From: Dipteris shenzhenensis
Lineage: Eukaryota; Polypodiophyta; Polypodiopsida; Gleicheniales
NCBI GenBank assembly: GCA_047967505.1
Contig: CM106538.1
Strand: one strand, 5' to 3'
DNA length: 64,000 nucleotides
A model generated the notes under the pieces. The model searched no databases. It saw only the letters and a program-made list of their open reading frames with translations, and had not been told where the DNA came from. The position numbers were made by a program, and so were the translations under genes. Each line of letters begins with the position of its first letter. Within the stretch, counting starts at the first letter, position 1. Below, in pieces: positions 45,157 through 56,505 of this stretch.

Positions 45157-45706
45157 TCCTTCTTCCTCCTCCTTCCTCCCTCCTCCTCCTCCTCCTTCCT
45201 CCTCCTCCTCCCATTTCCTTCTCCTTCCTCCTTTTTCCTCCTCCTTTTCCCTCCTCCTCCTCCCTTCTCCTCCTCCTCACTCCTCCTCCCTCCTCCTTCT
45301 CCTCCTCCCTCCCTCCTCCTCAACCCTTACCCCTAGAATTTGCGAAGGAGACTAGCTCTCCACTCCTCAACCTTGGACTCCTCCTAAGCCCTGTGACCCC
45401 CTCTAAACCCTGGAACTCTTGGGTAAGTCTCTCAACCCTGTCCCCTTTCTAACCCTGAAATCCCCTTCTAAACCCTTGAACTCCCGTGGAGGCAAAAGCC
45501 TCCATTAATCATTATAATCAATCCCTCTTTCTCATTCACATGCGTAGGAGATCTTCTTTCCATGTTTTAGCCTACACCTCTCACCGAAACACGACTTAAG
45601 GACCTATGCTACACTTGTGAAGAACTCCTATGCTACAACGGGCAACGACAGGACTGTAGCTGACCAACACCCTCGAAACCTGCATTTGGGCAAAACAGAG
45701 ACAACA
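45157..45706 (+). repeat. 5' LTR of element B (left part missing)
   Basis: Contains a TCC-rich tract (45157-45320), the common LTR body and a U5 end with TTTTAGCCTACACCTCTCACC, also found in element M (plus strand about 6170-6140 reversed). It ends GACAACA at 45706, next to the primer binding site. U3 and the TATA box are missing. Confidence 0.75.
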
Positions 45707-45721
45707 TTTGGTGCTGTTGCC
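45707..45721 (+). promoter_or_regulatory. Primer binding site of element B (tRNA-Asp type)
   Basis: TTTGGTGCTGTTGCC directly follows the LTR and resembles the plant gypsy site TTTGGCGCCGTTGCC with two changes, both C to T. Confidence 0.7.
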
Positions 45722-46029
45722 ATGGAGGTTAGTGCCTGAAGTGAAAGCGTAGCACGTGCTTGGATGTGTGAAAAAAGAACCCCCTACGAAAAACCATACA
45801 AGATACATCCCTCAAGGCAAAGGAGTGAAAAAATGCTTCCAAATGATGCAAAAGGATGATGTTGACTTACAAAATCACATTAATACACTGAACACCCAAA
45901 ATTAACCCTTAATTTCCCCACATCCTATAAAAGCAACACCAACTCCCCTCATTTCTTTCCCCACACTTTTGCTTGCCACTTCCTTCTCCAAATTCTATTA
46001 AGCCTTCATAATTTCCATCTTTCTCTATT

Positions 46030-46380
46030 TTCGGTTCTCCAATTTCCGTCCACCATTTCCACCACCACCACTTTTTCCATCAATCCCCCCTCCACCACCA
46101 CTTTTTCCGTCACCCCCTGCGTCCATCTCCATCTCCACCTCCCATCATCTTCCTCCCTACAACCTCCACTTTTTCCATCCATCCCCCATCTCCCCCACTC
46201 AAGGTAACCATCCTTTCCCCTCCACCATATCTCTACCTCTCTCTACACCCCATCTCCCCTTTTCCCCCTCCCCCTCCACCTCCCATCTCCTCCACCACCC
46301 CCCATCTCCTCCACCCCCCATCTCCATCACCCTCCACTCCACCATCTATCTACCTCTCTCTATCTCCCACTTACTCCTCG
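46030..46380 (+). repeat. Pyrimidine-rich leader tract of element B
   Basis: A low-complexity run of CCACCA, CCATCTCC and TCTCTCTAC phrases between LTR and gag. The rest of the leader, 45722-46922, shows no gene. Confidence 0.7.
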
Positions 46381-46922
46381 TGAATTTACACCCCCGTGTG
46401 GGCCCCTTTTTCGCACTAATTTGCTCATAAGATTCCACCGAGACTCTAATTGACAATCTGTTTGCACCGGCACATTTTCCCACTCACATGGAACAATCCT
46501 AGGCACGTTTTTAACACGATGGTCCCTACGACACTAACGCATCTCTAACTTCCCTAACAATTTTGACTCCTTTCTTGGGAGCCCATATCACGGCCGTTTA
46601 AAGACCAAATTACACTCGTATTGAACCCAGATTTCACGCATGTAAAGATCTATTGTAAATGAAGTTTTTCAAAGTGTTTGACCATCAATTTTGGGCTCCG
46701 GTAGTCGCCTCACATAGGGACTGATTTTGACCTGCCGCTTGCTTATTTTTTACCATTTTCGGGTCCACAAAGGTTGAAATCATAATCGGACTTTGCAGTC
46801 ATATGCACCCACCTGAAAATCACAAATAGGACTTCTTTACGCACCTGAGATCAAGAAAAAGACTAGAACCTTCCTAGTTCCAGGAGCTTTCTTCGACCCT
46901 CGCCGCTCTTCAAGAATTTAAT

Positions 46923-47820
46923 ATGTCACCATTGACAAGTAGCATGGAGGACATAACAATTGAAGAAGCAATAAGTAGTGATGATCAAAGTCCTTCTGAA
47001 CACCTTAAAGAACAATGCAAATGCAAAAAAAACAACAATGGCAGATGACACTTTGGTAAATTGGAAATGCCAAAGTACAATGGATGAGGGGACCCTGCCA
47101 GGTTCCTTCAACTCTTCAATGCAGAATGTTGTGCTAGAGGTGACCAGTCAAATGAAACCAAAGCTGCCTGGTTCCCAATGGCTCTAACCGATGAGGCTTC
47201 GGAATGGTACCTTTACCTTCTGGTAGAGGAGAGAGCCACATCGGCACTGCTATCTGACCAGTTCAGAAGAAGATTCCAAACAAAAAGGCTACAAGATGAC
47301 CCTGCATTACAACTTGGCAATATAGATATGCACAAGAAAGAAAAGGTCAAAACATACCTGGGAAGAATGAAAAGATTAATAGCAAAATGTGATCCCCGTC
47401 TGGACGACAAGTACCTCATAGCATGGTTCATCTCTGGCGTGAAAAAATCCATTTGCAAGGATATGGGAAAAGTCAGCAGTAGCTATGCACATTTCAGCGA
47501 TGCTCATGAAGCTACAATTGACATTGAGGATGGCATGACCGATTTTGACAATGAGAGTGATGGCTATAAATCAAGTCATCGCGACAAAAAATCTTCAAAG
47601 AAGTGAAGCAATTCCCAAAAGATCGCACCACCGAAGATAAAGTGGAAGCCATGGCCCTAAGAGAAAGAAGAAATGATGCAGGCCATCGAGCAAAAGTTGC
47701 ATGTCTCTCAGCCACCACACTACCCACAGAGAGAAAATATTTGGTGCCCACATTGTATGGCCAACCATACAGCCAATGAATGCCCGATCTTGAGGAACAG
47801 ACTCAACCCACCAGAAGTTG
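46923..47820 (+). pseudogene. Element B Gag with zinc knuckle, broken
   Basis: The frame begins at ATG 46923 (MSPLTSSMEDITIEE). It is interrupted by TGA at 47046 and TGA at 47085, then reads GDPARFLQLFNAECCARGD, W-F-P-M-A-L-T-D-E-A-S-E-W-Y and F-R-R-R-F-Q, a gypsy Gag core, to a TGA at 47604. The next ~60 bases are open in a shifted frame. In a third frame MMQAIEQKLH leads to the zinc knuckle CPHCMANHTANEC (C-x2-C-x3-H-x4-C, one residue shorter than usual) near 47740-47780. At least two frameshifts separate core and knuckle. Confidence 0.8.
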
Positions 47821-50800
47821 CTCATCCCCCATGCTTATTTGAGAAGCTAAAATCCTTCTCACCAACACCTGCTATGATAGAATACATTTATCAACTCATA
47901 ACATCATATAAAAGCAAAGAGTTGGAGAAAGATAAGTATGGAACAATAACATATAAAGAAAAGACCTTACAGATCTACCTCAGTAGATCCACTATGCAGG
48001 AGGCTTTCTCATTTCCAGATGCACAAGAAGAATATCCAAAGAAACATTTGGATGCAAGATCCTCTCAAATTCAAAATTTATTCCCACCTAACACAAAGTC
48101 ACAAAGTGGGGGAATACGCTATGATATGATTCTCGACCCCATATGCAAAGAGGCAATTAAGTTTTTGGCTAACATTTTCAATCATTCAGGAGTGAGAAAA
48201 AACTATATGTCAGTAAAAAATCTTACACTCCTTGGTAGAGCAAAACTACAAGATTGGGCTCAACACATATCCTTGCTGCTAACCAATTATGTATCCACTA
48301 CCCATAATGGCAAAAGCTACATTGCCCATCTATTGGCCATAATAATTGGGTTTGCAATAGAGCTAGAGGATGAATCCACACCCCTCTTAACACAAGATAT
48401 AGAGGACTTTGAAGCATTGATATTATCGCCAGAATGGGAATTAGACCCTCCACCTACTCTCAATGAGGATAGCATGGAAGGGCAACAATCCGAATAGACT
48501 CCAGAGAATGACAATGTGGAACTCTGCCAAAGAATACTGCAACGCAGTTTAGTCTTGCTCCTGCAATAGAAGGACTCGAGCATGGAAATCCAATAGGATA
48601 CCATTCCACATAATGACTTTGTAAGAGATCCAAATAGCATACCTCTCCAAGAATCACACATCACCAATGTTGACAACTCCACGACTCTAGAGTCACAACC
48701 CCCAAATGCCTCTAGTGGCACCATACAATAGATTGTTGTTCAAGACATAGATCAAAATTCCACATGGGCACATGGGAATCAACTGTATGTCCAATACAAG
48801 CAAGGCCATAGCACATTCCAGATCATACAACATCATAGCCAACAGTTATAACAATGGTCTCAATTATTTGCTACCATGGTGTTAGATGAGCAGGAAAGAG
48901 AAATGGAAAGACAGATGCTCCCATCACTTTAATCCGAATTGCAAAGTGCCGAGACTGAAATTATGAAGCTCAAGGAAAGCATGGCAGAACAAATGTAGCA
49001 ACAACTCTTTGCACACAATGCTCTAGTAGAAAGTAGAAAGGATGCCCCACAAGCCACGGTTTCTCTCTAAGATAACACCTACATCTATCTGATGCCTTGA
49101 ACCAAAAGGAAAAGGTCGAGTTATCCCTCTCCCCTATGCAAGCCACTTGTGATGATATCAAGAAGGAATTGGTGCAATTAAATGAAAGATTACTACTTAA
49201 AGAGGATCAGATCCATGCCACACACAAACAATGAGTTGCAAAACAGCCTGAAAGAGGGTTCAAGCACTAGAGAAGGAAGGCATGGCATCAAGGGAGATAC
49301 TTGTGCACACCAAAGTAGAACTGGACACTCAAGAACAAGAGATACTCCAACTTTGCTTGCTTAATGATCAATTTCCAGGGCATCCAAAAGTAGCTCAACA
49401 ATTTAATAGGCTAAAGCTTGCATACACCTCCACATTGGGTAAGTATAAAGATAGGTGCATGGAGTGGCAAAATCAAAAAGCTATAATTTCCAAGTTGGAA
49501 ATTCAACTACTGGGTCAAGCCGATGATGATGCGGAGGGGTCATCATAAGATCTTTTGATACAAGGCATCACTACATTACACCAAGAGCTTGTTGTAGTCT
49601 TCCAGCAAGAGGATTACCTTGAAGGAAGAATACACATACTCTGGAAACACTTGCAAATCTTCCATCCCTTGAGGATTATCAAGTTGCTTAATTAATTTGT
49701 CCTGCTCTCCCTCCACTTTCCACCAACATCCCTACTTCTAACTTCTCGAATTCACTACTTGCTTCGACCTTAAGCTTTACCTCTATAACCTCTTCCTCTC
49801 CCCCAAGACCACATGTTCCTCCAATCTGCCTTGAGTTTTCAATGGAAGATGCCATTAATGATTCCATCAATGAGCTTCAAGAATTGGATAATCCAATTCG
49901 CATAGCCAAAAGGGAGTTGCAACAAGATACAGATAGGATTCCCATGCCTGGTAATCCCATTGGTGATTTTTGGAGGCAATACCCAAACATGCAATCAAGA
50001 GGAGGATGGGACCTGTCAGGAATTTCAATGAGTATCCACCAAGCACAAATCACTCCAAACATCAGCATGAAACTGGAGCCATAGCCTGCTTGGCGTAGAC
50101 CAAAGTTGCTTAATGAAAAGTACTTCCTTGAATATATGTAGGCTCCATCTTCCTTTCGCACGCATCCCACATTTGATGCGTTGCCCCATCGCTACCAGTG
50201 GGATGACAATCATCATGATCCAGATACTACAGATGCTCCTCGCAATTGGTTGTCAATCAATAGAAACTCTAAAATCAAAATGGACAAGCTAGCAAATGCT
50301 CATCAGAGCCTTGGACAAACATGCATCGATTATGGAAAGCAGTTATGACAAAACACTCAAGGAAAGTGCAAGATACAGTGAAGCTTAGCAGTCATCCTGG
50401 AGGTGTCCCTCACCATTGATGACCAACCTCAGCTTCAATCCAAATCAACAGATAGATGCTCAAACAACAAGTCGCCTCTTTCAAAGGGCCATATCTCTTC
50501 AAGGGCGTTATGTGTGTTTGTTTGAAGAAATGGTTGACAGTGGCTTCTTAAAAACTGAGCAAGCAATCTATGGTGTTCATGGATTACAAGGAAAAGATCA
50601 ACAAGAAGCTCTTGCTCCATCTATCACTGCCGCCATCTTTACCATACTTATTGGGTAAAGAAAACTGCATCACAACATCGTCTACAAACCCAACCATAAC
50701 CCAGGGATGGGTAATCAAGTTGGTCCAGAGGAGTTGTTAACCCTGTGGCAACAAGGCCCAGAAGTGCAATCAGGACAACAACTATCAGAGCATTGTGTGT

Positions 50801-50829
50801 GTAGAGTAGCGGCAAAGCTCCGCTTGTAA
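47821..50829 (+). pseudogene. Element B extra ORF (counterpart of the element M extra ORF)
   Basis: It follows the Gag knuckle in the same open frame (47673-48497), beginning near KLKSFSPTPAMIEYIYQLIT. Blocks shared with M, in order, are DKYGTIT and A-F-S-F-P-D-A (47930-48020), IAHLLAIII (about 48325), W-A-H-G-N-Q-L-Y-V-Q-Y (about 48765), and W-S-Q-L-F-A with E-R-E-M-E-R-Q (about 48855-48915). These continue with IISKLEIQL (about 49490), LDNPIR, P-G-N-P-I and RGGW (49885-50010), LSFNPNQQIDAQTTSRLFQR (about 50425) and CVCRVAAKLRL ending at TAA 50827. Several TAG/TAA stops and frameshifts break it. M's ~180-codon stretch with hydrophobic helices is absent. Direct Gag fusion suggests loss of the pol region. 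Confidence 0.7.
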
Positions 50830-50869
50830 TATCTTGAGCATGAAAGATGGTATGATAAATCTTAAAGAA

Positions 50870-51825
50870 TGAGGATAGCCAAAACCCTCTCTAGAAAAGA
50901 TCCAATCATACTTGCAAAATCAAGATCTAGAGAGAGAAAGAATAAATCTAGAGAGAGAAAGACTAAAGCCTATACTTTCGGAGGTCCCCCCACTTTGTGT
51001 AGAGACCCAAAAAGTCCCCCCACTTTGTGTAGAGACCCAAAAGGTCCCCCCCAAAAGTGGAGGGACTCCTATCCAAAAGGTCTCCTACAAAAAAGATCCC
51101 ACCATAGAGGTACCTACATATTGTGTAGAGACCAATATGTATAAATATCTCTCAATGGAATGAAGCTCCCACTCTTTGGGATTCAGTGTTCAAGCTCACT
51201 ATTGTGTTCATGCGATTGATCTCCATTACGTCCATTGTCTCTTACACTATCGTGTTCTAGCATGCCCTTACCCTTGCACTCTCTACCCTTGAACTCCCTC
51301 CTCCTCCTCCTTCCTCCCTCTTCCTCCCTCCTCCTCCTCCTCCCTCATCCTTCTCCTCCATCTCCTCCTCCTCCTTCCTCCTCCTCCTCCTCCCATCTCC
51401 TTCTCCTTCCTCCTCCTTCCTCCCTCCTCCTCCTCCTCCCTCCTCCTCCTCCCATCTCCTTCTCCTTTCTCCTCCTTCCTCCTTTTTCCTCCTCCTCCTC
51501 CCTTCTCCTCCCTCCTCCTCCTCCTCCCTTCTCCTCCTCCTCCCTCCTCCTTCTCCTCCTCCCTCCCTTCTCCTCAACCCTTACCCCTCGAATCCGCGAA
51601 GGAGACTAGCTCTCCACTCCTCAACCTTGGACTGCTCCTAAACCCTGCAACCCCCGCTGAACCCTGGAGCTCCTAGTTAACTCTCTCAACCATGTCCCCC
51701 TTTCTAATCCTGAAATCCCCTTCTAGACCCTTGAACTCCCATGAAGGCGAAAGCCTCCATCAATCGTTATAATAAATCCCTCTTTCTCATTCACACGTGC
51801 ATGACATCTGATTTCCATGCTTGGG
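50870..51825 (+). repeat. 3' LTR of element B (start uncertain, right end eroded)
   Basis: Its U3 has two copies of a ~30-bp unit 'ccccccactttgtgtagaga' plus flank near 50985-51050. Then follow a TATAAATA box (51140-51147), CAATGGAATGAAGC, the TCC tract (51297-51570) and the LTR body to about 51825. I could not place the exact LTR start; it lies between about 50850 and 50990. Confidence 0.65.
51140..51147 (+). promoter_or_regulatory. TATA box of the B LTR promoter
   Basis: TATAAATA followed by CTCAATGGAATGAA, matching the element M LTR block on the minus strand. Confidence 0.6.
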
Positions 51826-52518
51826 CTTAGAAGAGTCAAAATGAATAGGCACAAAATCTATCACTGGTCCTCGAGACATCGCAGGATTAGCCTCATTCTT
51901 GTCCATTGAAATCAAGATGCCCATTGCGACACTATTACGAGGTAATCCTACTCTATGGAGAGACCTCTCGGATCGGATGAATGAGCAAATAGTGACACCC
52001 CAATCCACTAATCGTGAGAATATTGAATCTCTCAATCAAGCTCAAGACTTCCAAGGGTTCCAGGCAACAAACTAGGCCAATATTTTGAGAGTGAGGACAC
52101 GAATGCAATGTTACCCATCTCCTTTCGTGATAAGAAAGCTATGGCAATCTTAGATGGAGGAGAAGGTGTTAGCATCATCATGAAACAATGCTGGGAAAAG
52201 TGGGGAAGTCCCGACCAGGAGAGTACTTCCTTGGTAGTTAAATTAGCTGGTGGAGGCATGGCTCATCCCATAGGAGTACTCAAGGACATTAAAATCAAAA
52301 CCTTTGGTCTCACATATCGAGTGTGCCTTGTTGTAATGGATTTCCAAAACAACCTTGGGTATGAGGCCATTCTAGGGAGAGCTTTTTTGTGTATGGTAGG
52401 ATTGATCCATGATTGGCACTCCGACAACATTTACCTAAGGAAAGATCAGCAAGTCGTGAGGGTTGATCTCCAAACATGGAAGGCTCACACTAGGTCCATA
52501 AATCTATTTGTAGCTTAA
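51826..52518 (+). pseudogene. Element A protease region (aspartic protease fold), flanked by broken gag-pro linker
   Basis: Upstream coding pieces (LRGNPTLWRDLSDRMNEQIV near 51930-51990) end in a TAG. The protease frame 52108-52518 shows L-P-I-S-F-R-D-K-K-A-M-A-I-L-D-G-G-E-G-V-S-I, where the usual Asp-Ser/Thr-Gly is Asp-Gly-Gly, a variant common in some plant gypsy proteases. It continues G-Y-E-A-I-L-G-R-A-F-L, matching the family's I-L-G-R-x-(F/W)-L. The frame is otherwise intact and ends TAA at 52516-52518. The enzyme would cut the element's polyprotein. Confidence 0.75.
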
Positions 52519-54277
52519 TCGGATACCACCAATAGGTCTATGCCGGTAAAGCTGCTTAAAAAATATGAGAGAGAGGATAGTGAGAAGAGTCTTGATGAAC
52601 CTTGGTGTGATCCTTTACCAAAACTAGAGGACTCACTTGATTGGATGCATACACTAGCGACAATAGATCTACCAATTGCTGAGGGCACTCAAGCGATGCA
52701 CTTTGATGATGAACAACTTAACTCCATTACACCTTTAAGGAATCCTCCATTCTTGGTAAAAGCTAGATCCAAGACACTTACAAAGGGATATTTTGTGATG
52801 AATCATCCCATAAAGATGCACCAATCACTATCTAAGGATCAACGTTAGCAACTACTTCCACCTTGACAAGGACGCCGCCAAGGAAGAAGACAAAGTCAAT
52901 ATGGGTCCGAAAGGATCTATTGAAGGCTCAAGGATACTTTGAGGGTGAATCATATTTTTGAATTCCAAAGAACCCTCAACATATGAAGCCACCCCCTCCT
53001 CTGAATAGCAAGCCTCACCATCGCCATCCACCCCCTCATGTAAACCACAAACGTCAATGTCAAAGAAGAAGATGGCACCATCCAACAAGGAAGGTACATT
53101 ACCAATGGATTCCCACAAGACTACTCAACGAGGCCCAGGGATATTACCTTGGCAACTCTTATATATGGGTACCCAAGCCTCTCCAGAGCAATCAACAACC
53201 CATCCATGCTTGCCCTAAGCCTAAATGTACACAATCTCCATCGCAAAATCAGGAGCAGAGCCCCAAATCTACCAATACAAAATCATCAACTAGTGTAGAT
53301 GCACCAGTAGTAGTCACACAAGAACCTACTCTGTAAAGATGCCACAAACAACCCTGGGGCGCCAACTCAATGTGTAATATGTTACTACCCTCATCCAAAA
53401 TACAAGGTATGGGGGGCCAAGGTCTATATATAATATCCATGGATTTCCTTTAAAAGTTTCAAATATGCAAGGGAGAAATATGAAAATTTCATGTCCTCCC
53501 TCCCACAAAATATAAGGTATATACCTTGAAAAATATGCAAGATTTTAAGTTTTGTACATATTTTTCATAATATGTGAGGCCCAAGGTGGGGGGTCTTTTG
53601 GATGAGGGGGGGTAAAACAAAAAATACACAAAAATATGAAAACCCATCTCCTTTCAAATCAATGTAACTTTTTCATATGTCACCCAAATTTCAATGTGTA
53701 ACGACATATTTGAAGCTCTTTTAGTGTAGAACACAACCATGTTAATTTGAATACTTTCTACTCATGGTATATTGTTAAACTCATCTCATACTTAAGATTT
53801 TGATAGGTTTTCTTACTAAAGGGAGATGGTGCCCCAGGCGAACAGCAAGAATTGGCTTACAAGGATAAGGAAAAAGCACCAATGCAGGAGGAGCATACGC
53901 AAAGGAATTCATCTACCTTCTGTTGAGTAGTTATACAAGAACCTGTCTCAAAAAGGGAGATAGTAACACAAGAACTTGCTCGACTAAAAGTCTATCAAAA
54001 GGCATGTCAATTTATTGCATCATCTTCAAGGCAATTGGGAGTAACACAAGAACCTGTCTTGAAAAAAGAGACAGTAACACAAGAACCTGCCAAGACAAAT
54101 GCTGAATCCACATTGGGATCCTCCAGAACCTTCCTTATTGAGAAATTTGGCATCTATCATCAAGGTAGCTACATAAGAATCGGCCACACAAGTAATGCCC
54201 ATCACAACGGACGTTTAACAAGATCCGTCCAACGTGAACAACAAATTATCTTCATCCTTGACAACTTTCTCAGTTGA
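52519..54277 (+). pseudogene. Element A downstream coding region with repeated motifs
   Basis: After protease, 52540-52848 is open (MPVKLLKKYEREDSEKSLDE, then D-W-M-H-T-L-A-T). Two related motifs follow: L-L-K-A-Q-G-Y-F-E-G-E-S-Y-F near 52920 and L-N-E-A-Q-G-Y-Y-L-G-N-S-Y-I-W-V-P-K near 53115-53180. 52983-53336 is Pro/His/Lys-rich. Between 53340 and 53820 is non-coding. The last open part, 53920-54277, has five T-Q-E-(P/L) type repeats (VTQEPVLKKETVTQEPAK and others) and ends NFLS at 54277. No polymerase or integrase motif is present. Function unknown. Confidence 0.5.
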
Positions 54278-55649
54278 AACTTGGTCTCAACAAAAGCAAA
54301 ATATCTCTGAGACATTGCAATCCTACTCACATTTGATACATAGAACATATGTCACTTTACTACGATGAGTATCTTAGAAGCAGTATATGTCGGAGATCGC
54401 AATGTTCAATGCTGCAACACCAACAACAAGAAAAATGCCAATAGTAGATCCACAAGAACATGCTCCTAAAAATGGAGTAGCTCCATAAGAACCTACTGCT
54501 ACAATCAAGGATCTCAAAGAACTTCAAGCAACGTTGTTGCCAATGGGATGACAACTGCTCACTAACAAAGATCTCCATCACAATTGGTCAATATGTCACT
54601 ACACTCACCTTCTGATGTACTCATAGGTTCTAAGGCCATTTAGGTGAATAGGAACTCAGTTTTCTAGGTGCTAGGTCAAAGTGTGTCCATAAAATAGGTG
54701 AAAATAGGCAGTCAGTCCTCTTCAAGTCCTTAGCATGGCACACTCAACAAATCACAAGTACATCAATCCAAGGGCTCCTTGGTCAGGAAGATAAGCTATA
54801 AACACTATGGAAAGTCAATACCCCAATCAGCATCAACAACAAATTGTATTAGCAAAGCCAAAACAGAACAGAGCACTGACTCATGCCTAAGTCATCGTCT
54901 TGAATTTGAGTTCACACATGGAATGACAAGTAGTTCTCCACAAGCAGCTCTCAAGGATGCATTCAACTCCAGGGTGAAGGTAATTACACCAATATGGGTT
55001 TGGACGAGTTTCACATTCCTTTACTAACATCACCATTAATTATCTAGCTTCTACTCATCCTCTTTTTTGTTTTTGTTTTCTCTCAATTCTAGCTTAGAAG
55101 CCTTTCCTAGTATCCCCCTTCCAACCTTTAGACTTGGATGGCATGCTAGTAGGAACTTCAATGCAGAGAAGCAAGACAAAATGCCATGCACAACTCCGGA
55201 CATTCAAACATGGCATGTCAAAGACATAGTCTGATGAGAATCCATTAGAAGTCCCACTCAAATCAAATATGGGACTTAAGAGGAGCATGAGAATGCACTT
55301 TACTTACTCTGCTAACACTAACACCACTAGGATCTTACATCAATCCCTACTAGCATCTTCTTCCTAATAACTTATTCCTCATATTTTTCTTTTCCTTTTT
55401 CTTATTCCTTCTTTGAATGGTCACAAGTACTCATCTTGGCTCACTCAAACCCAGAGGTGCTAGTTCCAGAATAATCACTAATCCATACTTCCAACAATCA
55501 TTCCATAACAAGGAGCCGCTACATCCCTCTACTGCAATGGACCAAAAGAAGAATTAGCCCAGTGCTAAAAAAAGACAACTTTTCATGATCTTCATTGACA
55601 ACACTCCAACAACCATGAACGTTGCACGATCCAAAGGACTAGATTGAGA

Positions 55650-55743
55650 TCAGGAAGGGGGGCATGTTAACATATTGGTTAACAATATGCCACCGTTGGT
55701 TAAGTGATGTGATTTGATGGACAGTGGCAAGTCCATAGAGCCA
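55650..55743 (+). repeat. Polypurine tract and truncated 3' LTR of element A
   Basis: AGGAAGGGGGG (55652-55662) precedes CA and TGTTAACA at 55665. The next 79 bp match the 5' LTR start at 41915 with few changes. The match ends at GAGCCAG (55743), so the rest of this LTR is missing. The stretch 54278-55649 before it holds only short open frames. Confidence 0.8.
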
Positions 55744-56084
55744 GTATACTAGTAAAAGATGGCACATCCATTGTAGATCTCCTATAGATGCATTCACTAT
55801 GTGCTAGTAGCAGCAACTAGCACTAATTAGTACTCAATACTAGGTAATTGACCATAAGACTTCAGTGCTACTTATCTAATACTGAATAAAATTTAGCTAA
55901 GCATTAATTAATAAGCAGAACACTATATTGTTGTTGACACTTACATCTAGTAAATGCTAATAGGAGCAAATAGTGCTTTGCACTAGTTAACAAGATTGCA
56001 ACACATAGGAGTTGAGGCATAGAACACCGTATAATTATTATCCATATTTTTTACAAGAAATAGGTATGTGGGTTTGTAAATGAA
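55744..56084. other. No gene recognised
   Basis: Sequence rich in 'actag' and 'agtac' phrases between the LTR remnant and the trinucleotide repeat. Confidence 0.3.
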
Positions 56085-56275
56085 TGTAGTAGTAGTACTA
56101 GCATTAGTAGCAGTAGCAATAGTAGTAGTAACTGTACTAGTGGCAATAGTAGCATGAGCAGTAGCAGCATCAATAGTAGTTACTAGTAGCACTAGCAGTA
56201 GTAGTAGTACTAGCATTAGTAGCAATAGTAGTAGTAGCAGCAATAGTAGTTATTATACTAGTAGTAGAATTTGTT
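56085..56275. repeat. Imperfect trinucleotide repeat (AGT/AGC)n
   Basis: About 190 bp of 'agtagtagcagcaat' type units. Open frames over it are artefacts. Confidence 0.9.
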
Positions 56276-56426
56276 ACATCTAATTTGCTTCATGAACCTC
56301 AGATGATAAGTAGTACAGATTTACGAAATACCGCAAACACACAAGCATTCGAAATAAGTAAAAGCTTTTGCTAAGCCAAGCCATGGGCGTTCTATAAAAG
56401 AAACCTAGACCAAAATGGCTTGAAGA

Positions 56427-56505
56427 CCCTATGTGTGCACGGGCATGCATATGGGCCAAATGGCATCGTTGTCTGGCCCATATGAGCGCCCGTGCACACA
56501 TAGGG
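56427..56505. repeat. Hairpin with 31-bp arms
   Basis: The left arm 56427-56457 and right arm 56475-56505 are complementary at 28 of 31 positions, around a 17-base loop. The pairing can extend outwards weakly. See findings. Confidence 0.85.

Larger units (their letters stand above)
45157..51825 (+). mobile_element. Element B: gypsy-type element of the M family, nested in A
   Basis: LTR sequences at 45157-45706 and about 50900-51825 share the TCC tract, GAAGGAGACTAGCTCTCC, CCTTCTA-ACCCTTGAACTCCC and GAAAGCCTCCAT. The same order is in the M LTR. Inside are a primer binding site (45707), pyrimidine-rich leader, gag (46923-47820) and the extra ORF (to 50829). Protease, RT and integrase are absent. 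Both outer ends are eroded: the left LTR starts only at the TCC tract, and the right LTR stops about 51825, before the U5 end present in the left one. Element A gag lies left and A protease right. Confidence 0.8.
41915..55743 (+). mobile_element. Element A: gypsy-type LTR element without RT or integrase, enclosing element B
   Basis: The 5' LTR starts at 41915 (TGTTAACA). A closely similar 79-bp start recurs at 55665, directly after a purine tract, and is the 3' LTR cut short. Between them lie a primer binding site (42480), leader repeats (42890-43530), gag (44115-45130), protease (51900-52518), and a downstream coding part with VTQEP repeats (to 54277). Element B (45157-51825) interrupts it between gag and protease. 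No reverse transcriptase, RNase H or integrase signature lies between protease and the 3' LTR, so A is probably non-autonomous or internally deleted. Confidence 0.75.

Noticed and set aside
45060-45336. Continuation of element A Gag into Leu/Pro-rich sequence
   Set aside because: From 45157 on it is translation of the TCC tract of the B LTR.
51257-51609. Open frames over the 3' LTR of B
   Set aside because: TCC-tract artefacts as in the other LTR copies.
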